Positions 10,237 to 20,767 of a stretch of DNA of 21,421 nt are shown here, one piece after another. A program made the translations under genes and the position numbers. Each line of letters opens with the position of its first letter. Positions within the stretch are counted from its first letter, which is position 1. The DNA lies in NCBI GenBank assembly GCA_040143965.1, contig JASJQH010000205.1, forward strand, positions 1 to 21,421. Direction: 5' to 3'. A model generated the notes under the pieces. That model ran no database searches. It saw only the letters and a program-made list of their open reading frames with translations, and had not been told where the DNA came from. The stretch comes from Basidiobolus ranarum. Its lineage: Eukaryota > Basidiobolomycota > Basidiobolomycetes > Basidiobolales.

Positions 10237-11550
10237 ATGTCTCCACCAGTTACAAGAATCGATACAGAAGTAGTCAAGTTAGCCCCTCTGATATCCACAG
10301 CAAGCATAGATGCTTTTGAAAAACACTCCGACAAGAAGCGCTGGTTCACAGTCACTGTGATACCCGCGGACCTTGACCAAGAAGGAGATGCTAGAAAAGC
10401 TTACTCCATCTATCGAACTCAAGAGCATTTTGTTCAATTATCCACCAAGTTACATAGAACCTTTGCTAGTCAGCAGATAGATATTCCTGAATTGCAGTTA
10501 CCTCAGCGCACATTCTTAGTATTATCTCCATCTGGAGCAAAGGTTTGTGCCAAGCTAAACACATATGTCCAAAACTTGTTTCAATATCCTACCTATGTTG
10601 CAGCTTCCTCCATGGTCTTGGAGTTCTTTGGTGTATGGAGGAGTGATATTGAACATGTACACAAGCATTTTGACGATGATGACTACTACAGGATAGACTC
10701 TGCCATAGATATAAGTGAAAAGATAGATTTTGAGCTCAATTCAAACCAATCTACTCCAACCAGTCCCAAATCACCCTTCTCTCCGAATTTAGCACCACAA
10801 CCACTGCTACAAAAGAAATCTTCCTTTCATTCTGGCTTGATGAAGAAATACAAACCGTTGGGTAGGAGTGGTACTTTGATCACTCCTGATGTAGCACAAG
10901 ACAACCGACCAAACTTGCGTCGGTCCAAGAGTGCCATGTTAAATCGAAAAGGCAGTCAAGCACCTTGGAATCGAGTTAAAAGAGATATGAAACCTGTGGA
11001 ATCCGAGCATCGCACTGCGATCATTGCTCCTTGGAATTTACACTACATTGAACCAGATAAAGTTCGTGATTTGCTCCCCACTCTTCCAACTCCCAGTTCA
11101 CCATATTTGGGGTCTGACCCAGCGAGTGATTCTCCAGTAAGCCTCTCTAGATCTAATACACTTCGTAGAGCGGGAACAATCTCTCGTATTGATAGTTGTC
11201 GATCGACAACACGTACTCTTCGTAAAACCACTTCAACAAATTCCCTTTCTGCTGCAGCTAGAAGAGATACGGAACCCATAGCGTTCCTTAAAGTTAAAGT
11301 TGTCTTAGATGAAGAAACCATAGTTATCCTACGTATTCATCGTACCATTAGTTTTGAAGATTTACAGTGTCGAATCTTACTGAAGCTTCGTACTTGTGGT
11401 AAGCAGTTTGATGATTTGGATAGTAGAACTTTGATCTTTAGGTTGAGTGACTCTAAGGCATTTTTGGTGACTGGTGAAAAGGAGCTAAATAGTGCTTTAA
11501 GTCATGGAACTGACAGAGTTACTTTTTACTTCATTCAAGTTGACAATTAG
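10237..11550 (+). CDS. PX domain and C-terminal PB1-like domain protein
   Basis: A single-exon 437-aa protein. Residues about 35-137 form a PX domain that binds membrane phosphoinositides: RWFTVTVIP, the lipid-site segment SIYRTQEHFVQLSTKLH (a diverged form of the RRYSDF motif), a Pro-containing LQLPQRTFL loop, and the helix KLNTYVQNLFQYP leading to FFGVW. Residues about 140-340 are Ser/Arg-rich and likely disordered, with many basic-Ser sites. Residues about 345-437 look like a PB1 domain: FLKVKVVLDEETIVILRI with a leading basic residue, a helix FEDLQCRILLKL, and KAFLVTGEKELNSAL at the OPCA position. PX followed by PB1 recalls the C-terminal half of the polarity scaffold Bem1, but there are no SH3 domains. 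It may tether a PB1 partner such as a Cdc24-type GEF to membranes; that is inference. Confidence 0.8.
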   Translation: MSPPVTRIDTEVVKLAPLISTASIDAFEKHSDKKRWFTVTVIPADLDQEGDARKAYSIYRTQEHFVQLSTKLHRTFASQQIDIPELQLPQRTFLVLSPSGAKVCAKLNTYVQNLFQYPTYVAASSMVLEFFGVWRSDIEHVHKHFDDDDYYRIDSAIDISEKIDFELNSNQSTPTSPKSPFSPNLAPQPLLQKKSSFHSGLMKKYKPLGRSGTLITPDVAQDNRPNLRRSKSAMLNRKGSQAPWNRVKRDMKPVESEHRTAIIAPWNLHYIEPDKVRDLLPTLPTPSSPYLGSDPASDSPVSLSRSNTLRRAGTISRIDSCRSTTRTLRKTTSTNSLSAAARRDTEPIAFLKVKVVLDEETIVILRIHRTISFEDLQCRILLKLRTCGKQFDDLDSRTLIFRLSDSKAFLVTGEKELNSALSHGTDRVTFYFIQVDN

Positions 11551-12036
11551 GTTTTCTATTATGGGAACTGGAAAAAACTCTTCCTATTTTAGTCATAATG
11601 TCAAGCCTTCTATTATTTCACTTTTTCATCAACCAAATCCAACGTTTTTCAACACCTAGCTCTGTCCTTTCATATACATTTCCAAGTGAATTGACTATAC
11701 ATTGAAGGAAAGGAAAGGTTGACCTAATTGTTACACATGTTGCCATTATATTGCCACCTCAAGTACCTGACGAGAAGTTCCATTTCAAATTGATAAAGCC
11801 ATTATGTGTAATAGTTTCGGCCAATAGTTGGTTATTTTTGAGAGAGCATGTTTGTACTGCGAGAAAGTCAGGTAGCTTTAGTAAAGTCAGATGTAGATAA
11901 AATCATCACGATTGGATCAATCCGTGATTATATAAGAAAAAAAGTTACTCAGGAATTAGGGAGGGTTATAAACTGCTGGTATGCCTTACGCAACACTTCT
12001 CCCCCCGACAATTTTGTTGTGTAAGCAAAGAGTAGA
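11551..12036. promoter_or_regulatory. Intergenic: promoter of the RACK1 gene
   Basis: 486 nt. From the start codon back there is TATAAA at 11967-11972, directly overlapped by two telobox-like words TTAGGG (11956-11961) and AGGGTTA (11962-11968), and an inverted repeat TCACG-ATTG/CAAT-CGTGA at 11906-11927. The telobox is the Tbf1-type element known from fungal ribosomal-protein and snoRNA promoters. No gene is seen. Confidence 0.45.
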
Positions 12037-13322
12037 ATGGACACTCTTATTTTGCGCGGAACTCTTGAAGGTTGGTCTCAGTGATTCTTTTATGTTGTAG
12101 TCCATTTTACTGTTATCTTTCCTTTATCCACGCATGGATGGATGGATTGGGCATGTTATTAATGGATAATGATCCTTATCACTGTGATTAGTTTGAACTG
12201 AACGACAGTTGGTTTACTATGACAGGTCACACCGGATGGGTCACTGCCATCGCCACAACTCCTGAAAACCCTGACCTGGTTTTGTCTTCTTCCCGTGACA
12301 AGTCGGTCATCATCTGGCACTTGACCCGTGATGAATCCAACTACGGTGTCCCTCGTAAGGCCCTTCACGGACACAACCACTTTGTTTCTGACGTTGCTAT
12401 CTCCTCCGATGGCCAATTCGCTCTCACTGCTTCCTGGGATAAAACCCTTCGTTTGTGGGATTTAAACACTGGAGCCACCACTCGCAGATTTGTTGGTCAC
12501 GATAAAGATGTCTTGTCTGTATCCTTCTCTGCCGACAACCGTCAAATTGTATCTGGTTCCCGTGATAAGAGCATCAAGTTGTGGAATACTCTTGGTGAAT
12601 GCAAGTACAACCTCACCGAGAACGGTCACTCCGAATGGGTTTCTTGCGTAAGATTCTCCCCCAACCCCGCCAACCCTGTTATCGTCTCCGCCGGATGGGA
12701 TAAACTTGTCAAGGTAATTTATCCACCATCAAGTTCAACGTTAATTCGGGTGTACATGATGTTTGAATATATTTGCTACTTCAGAGGCACCATCTATGCC
12801 AATGAGACAAACTTTCACCATTTTTTCTGATCAACCACCCCAATCACCAACAAGTCTCATTCATCAATAGAACCCTTTACTAATCCACCCTTTTCATAGG
12901 TTTGGGATCTCACCAAGTGCAAGATTCGTACCAACCACATTGGTCACACCGGTTACGTTAACACCTTGACTATCTCACCCGATGGTTCTCTCTGTGCCAC
13001 CGGTGGTAAGGATGGCGTGGTTATGTTGTGGGATCTTAACGATGGCAAGCATTTGTACTCTCTTGAAGCCAACGATGAGATCAATGCCTTGATGTTCTCT
13101 CCCAACCGTTACTGGCTTTGCGCTGCCACCTCCTCCGGCATCAAGATCTGGGATTTGGAATCGAAATCCATTGTTGACGAACTTCGTCCCGAATTTGTTG
13201 GTGTTGGTCGTAGATCTGCTGATCCTCAATGTGTTTCCCTTGCTTGGTCTGCAGATGGAAATACTTTGTTCTCTGGTTATACTGATAATCTTATCCGTGT
13301 TTGGCAAGTTATCAGAGCTTAA
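12037..13322 (+). CDS. RACK1: RACK1 homologue, 40S-bound WD40 scaffold (Cpc2/Asc1 family)
   Basis: Three exons, 12037-12070, 12226-12713 and 12900-13322; 314 aa, the family's normal length. RACK1 is a seven-bladed propeller that sits on the 40S ribosomal head and links translation to signalling. The 34-nt first exon encodes [12 protein letters not shown]; the second opens [20 protein letters not shown]. Clear blades follow: [38 protein letters not shown], then after intron 2 [12 protein letters not shown] and [15 protein letters not shown], ending with [14 protein letters not shown]. Codon use is strongly C-ending (GCC, ACC, GTC) and unlike the AT-rich neighbours, as expected for a very highly expressed gene. 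Intron 2 (12714-12899) is unusually long and contains the U24 snoRNA. A poly(A) signal AATAAA is at 13387. It is convergent with the Kin1-like gene. Confidence 0.97.
12748..12840 (+). ncRNA. snR24: U24 C/D-box snoRNA in RACK1 intron 2
   Basis: The 186-nt intron 12714-12899 contains, in order: a short stem arm GGGTG (12748-12752), C box ATGATGT (12756-12762), guide segment ATATTTGCTACTTCAGA (12769-12785) ending in a D'-like CAGA, C'-like TGAGA (12803-12807), a second guide region with TTTCACCA, D box CTGA (12827-12830), and the matching stem arm CACCC (12836-12840). As I recall them, the guide, the unusual C box ending in T and the AATGAGACA C' region match yeast U24, which is also hosted by the RACK1 (ASC1) intron and directs 2'-O-methylation of large-subunit rRNA. 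The mature ends are probably near 12752 and 12836. Confidence 0.85.
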
Positions 13323-13735
13323 ATTCCCCCCTCCTCTCTTGAATTTAAGATTATGTAAAAAACTCACCCATTCAGTTGATTTTCTCAATAAAACCACTTT
13401 CCACTTTCAGCATATGAATTATTAAGGTGTAAGTTATGAGCTATCTACGTCAAATTGACTATTATGCGGGAAATTGCTCGGAGGTAGAATCGATTATAGT
13501 TTACTTTCATAATTAGCGAATGAAATATGTTACATGACAGAACAGCTGAGGATGATGGGTTGAGTGAATGGTAAATGGTGAATGATTCGCAGATATGTAT
13601 GTATATGAAGGGTGAGGTAGTAGAAGGGTGAGGGTAGGTAGATTAGTAAATAAAGAATAGAAGATATATGTATACAACTCATAGATATTGGAAGTAGTCA
13701 CACTATATCCAGTATATGAAAACAACAGCTCTCAG
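13323..13735. other. Convergent spacer between RACK1 and the Kin1-like gene
   Basis: 413 nt. AATAAA at 13387-13392 serves RACK1. The middle (about 13550-13665) is a purine-rich stretch of repeated GGTGA/GGTAG/GGGTGAG words. No ORF of substance or RNA gene is seen. Confidence 0.4.
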
Positions 13736-16476
13736 TTACAATTTAAGATTGCTCAAAACCTTGGTACAGGCTTCGCGATATTCCCAAGGATGACCTGTAA
13801 GACGTCTAAACTGAAGCCCATGAAGGCCCAACAACAATGGGATCTTGACGATCTGAATTTCGAATCGTACGGCCTTCCCACGATTAGCTATTTCATCAAA
13901 TTCATCTTCACTATCATTCCCTGCGCTGCTAGTAGGACTAACGGGAATCTCTTCGTTAGAACTACTTTCGAATAACGTCGGGACCGTAAGAGAGCTCATT
14001 GGAGGGTTGGGGGTATCAGCGGGCTTATTGACGGATGGGTCCACTTGAACACATTCAAAATAGCCACGTCCCTCTCTCCATACTATTTGTAATTTATCCA
14101 AAACTCTTACGATATCTGCTCGAATGGAAGTCACCTTCTTCGTACTAGTAGTGGATACCGAGAACAATCCCTTGAGAAATACTGGCTTTGTGTAGGAATC
14201 AGCTCTATTTCGGTCTTTGCTAGAAATGTACGATTTGTTTATATCCGAGATGGGAGCTCTAGGTTCTGGCGAGGGTTCTACTTTAAGTGGGGATGGAGTA
14301 CTACCCAAACGAACAAGAGGAGGTCTGGTTTTAACTCGTGTACTGGAAGAATCAGACTCAGTTTCGTTGATACGATTAGCTTCTCTCAAGCTTCCTACTC
14401 GGGTTGGAACATTAGAGTATCTACTCAACTGATCGTTTCTTCTCCGATCGAATTTCATTTCACTAGGGAAGTCATCAGTATTGGTTGGATTTTTCGGGGT
14501 GAATACTGATTTACTTCGACCAACACCACGTTTAGCAGTATTCGATTTCGGATCATTTGGAGACTCTTCATCTGATGTTCCTTGCTTAGAACGACGCTTA
14601 CTACTCTTACTAGGACGTAGGGCTTGACTGAGTCTTCGGAAAACTCCCTTCTTGGTTTTACTTGCTACTTTTTTGATGGAATTATTCTTGTGAATTGAAA
14701 GCTCTGCCATTTCTGGGACCAGGTCTTCTGAGTCCCCATCACTTCCGGCAATGTGAGCTCGTGCCGCAGCCCGTTCAACGCGTTCAGCATGGGATAAACG
14801 ATTAAGCTCTGCCTGCTTTTCCAAATCGGTAGTAACTGAAGTTGAGGTAGGAGTTAGTGAAAGTTCCAATTGGATTGGATCTGGGTTTCGACTTCCGAAA
14901 GAATCTGTAGAGGAGCCAAAGTTAGACTCTCTACCCTCACGATCGAATTTTTCTTTAACTAGATAATATATGGAAACCAATGGGCTTAGAAATCTATTTA
15001 ATGTGTCTAATCGGGCTGCTTCTTGATACGCTTCTGATGAAATAATCGTCTCTAATTTTTTCACTATCTCTTCTGATTCTCCAAATTGGAAGCCTGTCAT
15101 TTTTTGGATGATTTCTGGATCGAGAGGGAGTTGAATTGGAGTACGATGGGGGACATAGCTGTCTGGAGGTCCATTGTAACCCTTGACCATCCAAGGATGT
15201 TGCAATACTTCCTGCAAAGTGGCACGCTCCGAAGGGTTGATCATAAGTATACGCGAAAGCAAGTTCTTAGATTCTAGATTATTCACGCGAAATATCTCAT
15301 GTTAGCATAGGAACAATAGCAAAGAACGAATCTTCCCAACTTACCCTTACTAAGCCACGGTGGGTAGTCGACATGGCCCCTCTTAATCTTGGCATGCAAA
15401 GCAGGCATACTTTTATCATCGAATGGTACCTTACCGCAGAGCAAGACATAGATAACAATACCCAAACTCCATATATCCACCTCTGGACCAGTATACGCTC
15501 GGGCATGCAATAACTCTGGAGCAGCGAAATAAAGAGAACCACAAAAGGTAGACAATTGTGATTTGGTAGAATACACATTAGATAAACCAAAATCGATCAA
15601 TTTGATAGCACCATCCGAGGAAATTAAGATATTTTCGATTTTTAGATCTAGAAGAATTCCAAAAAAAGTATTCAATGGATGTTTCAAGAACCAATCCAAT
15701 TCGTTAACCACTTACCTCGATGTACGATAGAATTACGATGGCAGTAATCTGTTAAGTAAATTGAATCTCTTGAATACACTGTGAATATTTCAAACTGGTA
15801 AATAATCTTACCTAGAGCTGAGCAAAGTTGACGCGCGAAAACACGAGCATGCTTTTCGCGAAGTCTTCCATGACTAATGATATAATCCAAAAGTTGTCCA
15901 CCACTAACATATTCAAGAAAGAGGTAATAATTGTTGGTATGCGTAGTCATCTCCTTCAACTTTGCGATATGAGGATGATTGAGAAGGGACATGATAGAGG
16001 CCTCTCGAATAACACGCGTTTCCTTATTCTCATCGTTATCAGTAGCACTGCGTTGGCGGTTTGGATCTCGAGAGGATCTTTTGTGTATAATTTTAACTGC
16101 AATCTATACATAAACGTTTTAGAAACAAGTTGAAAGAGGGAATTTCTTGAATGTATCAAAAATTTACCTTTTCGCCTGTAGTTTGATGAACTCCCAATTT
16201 AACTTTACCCATACTACCAGCACCTAAAGTTTTCGTGAGTTGATAGTTTCCAACCCGACGTCTTGGTCTGGGTTGTCGTTCACTGATGACCGGCAATTCA
16301 GGTTCAGGTAAAATATTCGCCTCGACATAGGGTCGATTCGGTTGAAACTTGGGTGTACCTGCTGGTGTAGGTAAACCCTTCGAGTTGGGATTCTCGGTTA
16401 CAATTGTGAGTGGTGGGTTCATTAGATTTTTTCTAGGTAATGGTCGGACTTCTTTAATGTTGTACTTTAAACCCAT
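13736..16476 (-). CDS. Kin1/PAR-1-like Ser/Thr kinase with C-terminal KA1 domain
   Basis: Five exons on the minus strand: 16476-16168, 16103-15812, 15748-15716, 15647-15345 and 15273-13736; 824 aa. The kinase domain begins near residue 75. Key parts are glycine loop LGAGSMGKV (84-92), catalytic Lys in IAVKII (K107), the alpha-C helix REASIM, HRD (210-212), metal-binding DFG (230-232), T-loop STFCGSLYF with the LKB1-type Thr (T245), AAPE, and the end of the domain at LQHPWM. A long Ser/Arg-rich linker follows. The C-terminus is a KA1 domain: [11 protein letters not shown], then [19 protein letters not shown] and KVLSNLKL. This order matches yeast Kin1/Kin2 and animal MARK/PAR-1, which control polarity and exocytosis at the membrane; KA1 binds acidic lipids. 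HRDLK is rebuilt only by splicing on both sides of the 33-nt third exon. Confidence 0.94.
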
Positions 16477-18075
16477 AAAATCGGGTTTTATTGTCAGACT
16501 ATGGTGGCGTTGTGTATAATATTTTCACAGGGGCGATAAACGTGGTGGGAAAGAAAGCTTTTTACACCGAAAAAAGTATAAGAAATAGTAGCGAATTCCA
16601 GATATCACCAAGTGACTGCAATTATATGAAATATAAAATCTAAGCACAAAGAAGGGAAAACGTTCGAAAAAGTTCATCAGAACATCTAGTGGGATTATAT
16701 AACAGTCGCAAGCAATAATATTCCAATCTTAGAAATTTGGTATATAAATGAATTTTTATTGATCGATAAATACATTCCATATATTGACAATTCCATAGAT
16801 AACCTCGAACTGGTAGTTGGTATTTTTATACATTGGGATTTGGATAGATTTAGCATAAAAGAATTAGTGAACCTATTCCCCAATACAATGTGGAATGGCG
16901 AACTCGAGTGAGCATTCCAGATTTTGTATCACACCCAACAAATCACCGTCTCTCATTCCGCTCTGCCTCTTCTCGGATTGGGTGACTCCTTTGCTGATCT
17001 ACAAATGGCATCTACCCCTGCTATAAAACACATGTTTGTCTTGACTTGTGTCACGTTGAAACACTCTGTGGTTCCAATACACAAAAGAATAAACTTTCGC
17101 TTTGACGTCAGTGTAACATACTGAGTAACCAATGAATATAACCATGGTTTATGTAGCAGTAAACTAAGTTCGGAGAATTTTGGAAATGTGCATCTCGGAA
17201 GACCCTTCTAGGCCAGAGAGAATGAATAGCAGGCCTCGGTCCAAAAATCGAAGTGAATATATCTTAGCTGTTACGGAACCTAAATGTTGGCCAATTGTTT
17301 GGATTCTCCTAAAGTAAAGACGCCCAAATCACGCCCTGAGTCAACTGGTAGATAATGGATTGACACGGTGGGTAATTAGGAGTGTAGAGCAGCGGATTAA
17401 GACCATCGATTTCAACATATCACTGAGTTCAGTAACACAATGTTGCGCTCAAGATCAAGGAGCTTCTATCATGAGTTGAACCTAAGCCATATCAGGGCCA
17501 TAGAGCATATCGTAGTAGAACGAAATTACACAGTTTCTCGCAATTTACCTAAACTTACAGTGGTTATTGATTCGTTGCTAAAGTAAAATCTATTGATAGA
17601 ATGCCAAATTAATCTTAATTAGTCACCTATCGCCTTTTTCTTGGCATAATATGAATGGTGGCTTTCTTGTCAACAAAGCGCCAACAATCGATGATGTAGT
17701 AAATGCCGGTATTTTATTTCAGCAGAAAGTTCTTGATTCACCATAATATTTCATGATTTTACTTAAGATATAGTATCTCTTCTATCATTGGTATGTGTAA
17801 AGAAGTTTAACATCCAAATCTCAAACCAGTCAGTATCACTACCAAAATAGCACTTATAAGCATGGATTCTCTTGACCAACGAAAATGCCATATCTGATTA
17901 TATATTACTGAGAGATCCAATAATTCCCTGATTGCTCGATTGCTTTTGATAATGCATGATTCGGTAAATGTTGAGCCAGTTCGCATTTTACTAATTTTGG
18001 AGGAGAAAGTGGCTGACCTAATGGATGTTGGTCACAGCAAATGTATAGAAGAGTCGCAGATTTTGGAAGTGATGA
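16477..18075. other. Large intergenic region between the Kin1-like and C2H2 genes
   Basis: 1.6 kb of AT-rich DNA. It must contain the Kin1-like promoter (right of 16476) and the 3' end of the C2H2 transcript. Short ORFs (for example 16924-17124 on the plus strand) have no family features. I find no convincing tRNA, snRNA, tandem repeat or transposon end. Confidence 0.35.
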
Positions 18076-18942
18076 TTAAGTGTTGGGGTGCTTATTTTTC
18101 ATGTGATTTGTCAGAGTATCTGAGCGATAAAATCCCTGTTTACAATACCAGCAGGGATATGGCTTCTCCCCAGTATGTTTGCGCAGATGACGCTCCATGT
18201 CGTGTTTGAACTTGAATGCTCTAGAACAAAGAATACAAGCAAATTCTCTAACCTGAGAGTGGGTTTTTCTATGACTTTCTAAAGCCGAAGGGCGGTCGAA
18301 GGGTTTTCCACAGACCAAACAGATGAATTCCCTACCTCGTGATTGTTTGACTTTGTCCCATATTTTCAATGATTCCTTGCTTTTCATCGACTCTTCTTTT
18401 CGCCTCAACTGGTGATCATTTATTGGCAACCTCTGCACGATGATTTGTACCTCTGACGGGATACTTTTATAAATGTCCGATTGTAAAGAGATCGGCGGTG
18501 ATACAGTGGGCTTGATGGTCGTATTAGAGTGAGAGTTTGTGTAATTTGCAGATAGCATTGTGAAGATGAATCGATAGATTGTGACTAATCTAGGGGATTG
18601 AATTCCATGTAACAATATTTCGTCAAGTAATTTAATACTTTGTAGAACATCTTTCTCATATAACTCACTCAGAGCTTTTAAAAATATCGCCTCTACTTGA
18701 AGTTCATGTGGAACGTAATTCCTTTCTCTCACTTCTTCTAAATTAGAAGAGCTAGATCCATCGATGTCTTTAGAAATTTCTTGGATGCCTTGTTCCAATT
18801 TCATATCTATTTGTAGGTTATCTTTTGATGCCCATGGACTAGTATCCGATGAAAGTGATACATGGACAAACTTTGAACTTGGGCTTAAAGGTCTCTCGAT
18901 AACACTCTTTCTGGGAATGAGGTAATTATCCAAATGCGACAT
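18076..18942 (-). CDS. Three-finger C2H2 zinc-finger protein, probable transcription factor
   Basis: A single-exon 288-aa protein. Residues 1-200 have no known domain: a Ser-rich start, then a helical segment ELQVEAIFLKALSELYE (about 82-98). Three C2H2 fingers close the protein at a regular 28-residue spacing, first Cys at 208, 236 and 264: CLVC...HRKTH, CILC...HLRKH and CWYC...HMKNKH. Spacing is C-x2-C-x12-H-x3/4-H. The linker between fingers 2 and 3 is the canonical TGEKPY, which is typical of sequence-specific DNA binding; the first linker, SQVREF, is not canonical. The protein ends three residues after the last zinc ligand. Target genes cannot be inferred. Similar C-terminal three-finger factors are numerous in fungi, so I give no symbol. 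Confidence 0.88.
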   Translation of the reverse strand: MSHLDNYLIPRKSVIERPLSPSSKFVHVSLSSDTSPWASKDNLQIDMKLEQGIQEISKDIDGSSSSNLEEVRERNYVPHELQVEAIFLKALSELYEKDVLQSIKLLDEILLHGIQSPRLVTIYRFIFTMLSANYTNSHSNTTIKPTVSPPISLQSDIYKSIPSEVQIIVQRLPINDHQLRRKEESMKSKESLKIWDKVKQSRGREFICLVCGKPFDRPSALESHRKTHSQVREFACILCSRAFKFKHDMERHLRKHTGEKPYPCWYCKQGFYRSDTLTNHMKNKHPNT

Positions 18943-19643
18943 TACAATGGAAGAATAGACAAAGCATCAGTCTGTGCTTTTTGGAAGGCCCAGGAGGTGT
19001 AGAGTGATTTTTATATTAGCGTATCTTTGACACTCAGTCCTACCTTTACTTTATTAACATATAAGAGAGACGAGGTTAGGTCAACATAATCGAATAGTTC
19101 ACTATATTTGAAGAAGAGAGCCGTTTACTCATCTCTAAAATTTCCTACTGGATTCGTCCAACATTCAAATCAAGTAGCACATGGTGATAAAATACCAGTC
19201 CCAACACACCAACTCCTAAGACAGTCCATTCTTCTGCTGGGATGCTGTGGATCATGATTACTGATTGTTTGTAGAAAGACGGTGATTCATTTAGTAGAGC
19301 CAATCTTTAGCTGGCTTGGGTAGAAATAAGTCAAGTTTGTCGTCAAACATTCGCTACTGTTTCTTCCATCTATTTTAGGAGATTTTTCATCCAGAGACCG
19401 TTGTATATTTCAAAGAGCATACAGCAGTCTTCAAGCCTCATTAGATTCTTAATGATCAGCTATACATCAGTTTATTGACGTACCCTAGTCTAAGCTTGAA
19501 TAAAAGAGGGCATTTTAACTGAATAAGCGTTCCTGACTGGCTCAAAAGTCCAATACCAAAATGGAGTCAACTTGGGATAGCCACCACTATCAACATGTGC
19601 TGAGTTGTAACGTTGAACTCAATCAATTCTACTAATTTAAATG

Positions 19644-19666
19644 AGTAGTACTATATATGTACTACT
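19644..19666. repeat. Short perfect inverted repeat
   Basis: AGTAGTAC and GTACTACT flank a 7-nt TA-rich centre. It could form a small hairpin or bind a dimeric factor; no gene is near. Confidence 0.6.
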
Positions 19667-20297
19667 TTAATCAATACCAGCATCTTTGGACCATCCTTAT
19701 TTTCCAAGAATTCCCAAGTTGCATCATCACTATATGGTAGTCTATGCATTGACTTTCTATTATGTGATGCACAATAATGTTGAAGTTTCAATCTATAACA
19801 GTCACCTACGCAATACTCTCAATAAATAGCGAAAGTGCTTTGTCAACTGTTCCTGCTAGAGCCAATGGTTAAAGAAGTCAAAGGCATGAGCACACACACT
19901 TCTTCTGATTGGGTTGACCGAGTTATATTTGTACAGCCAACTAATATACGAAACTATATTGGATTGAAATGTGCTTTCTTTCTTAGATAGAACTTTCAGA
20001 AGATTTGCAATGGACTCATTTACAGTGGTTATAAGTGATACTTATGGTGATGCGTGGATTGTTGGGTTCGTATATAATTGACTAAATCAATATTTTTCAA
20101 TTCAACTGAGATAAAAACCTGGACTGAGGATATGTTCTTTCCTCGGTTTATTTATATTATTGAAGGGCGGTACTAACCAAATAAATCGTCATTTTCGAAG
20201 GTTCATCGGCTTTACCAGTATAATCGTAGTAGTATTTATTCGCTATTGTTCGCGCTCAGATTTTTAGACGTGTTAATAGGTGGTACATGTGCCCACT

Positions 20298-20363
20298 CAA
20301 CATTTGTCCGTTAAAACAGTCAGATACTTATTCTTATTCTTTTTGTTTATACCTTGTTTTATC
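20298..20363 (+). repeat. Copy A of a diverged direct repeat
   Basis: Shares CAACATT at its start, a central GATACTT and the 15-mer TATACCTTGTTTTAT at its end, in the same order, with 20690-20767. Confidence 0.35.
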
Positions 20364-20689
20364 ATTCCATGATTTGTTCCATCAGACCAGGGGTTAACGG
20401 ACCATGACTCAATGTAATATAGCTTGATGAAACTGATCATGCCAGAGAGTGTCAGATTGGGCTCCATCTAATTTTAAAATGCTTGATCCAATATTATATA
20501 TATACAGCACTATCTGGCCCGATAAAAGAAATATATTGGATGCTCACAATGTTTTATGTTGATTTTTGCCAATCATTGGCTTCAATATCGGCCTACATTG
20601 TCATTGGAATCGCTGTTAGGGTAACCTAATTCGGAATAAGTATCAAACTAATTAGTACTGAAACCGCTCCTTATAATAGCTGTTTATAC

Positions 20690-20767
20690 CAACATTCAAC
20701 ACCTATCAACTATCTGATACTTCTGACAGTTAGGTACTAAATTAGAGGTTATATACCTTGTTTTATG
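20690..20767 (+). repeat. Copy B of a diverged direct repeat
   Basis: Same three shared words in the same order as 20298-20363, with different spacing. This may be an old duplication or chance in AT-rich DNA. Confidence 0.35.

Noticed and set aside
12159-13425. Several ORFs antisense to or out of frame with RACK1
   Set aside because: They are shadows created by the strong C-ending codon bias of RACK1 and have no domain content.
13513-13725. A 70-codon minus-strand ORF in the RACK1-Kin1 spacer
   Set aside because: Low-complexity Tyr/Thr/Ser/His-rich translation of a purine-rich tract; no start context or homology.
17340-17440. tRNA-like words (GGTAGA.., AGAGCAGCGG.., GAGTTCAG)
   Set aside because: No closed acceptor stem, no proper T-loop (GTTCRANNC) and no consistent anticodon arm could be drawn.
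17940-18209. An 89-codon plus-strand ORF overlapping the end of the C2H2 gene
   Set aside because: Nearly half of it is antisense to the zinc-finger exon, it begins at a non-ATG codon, and it has no recognisable domain; most likely chance.
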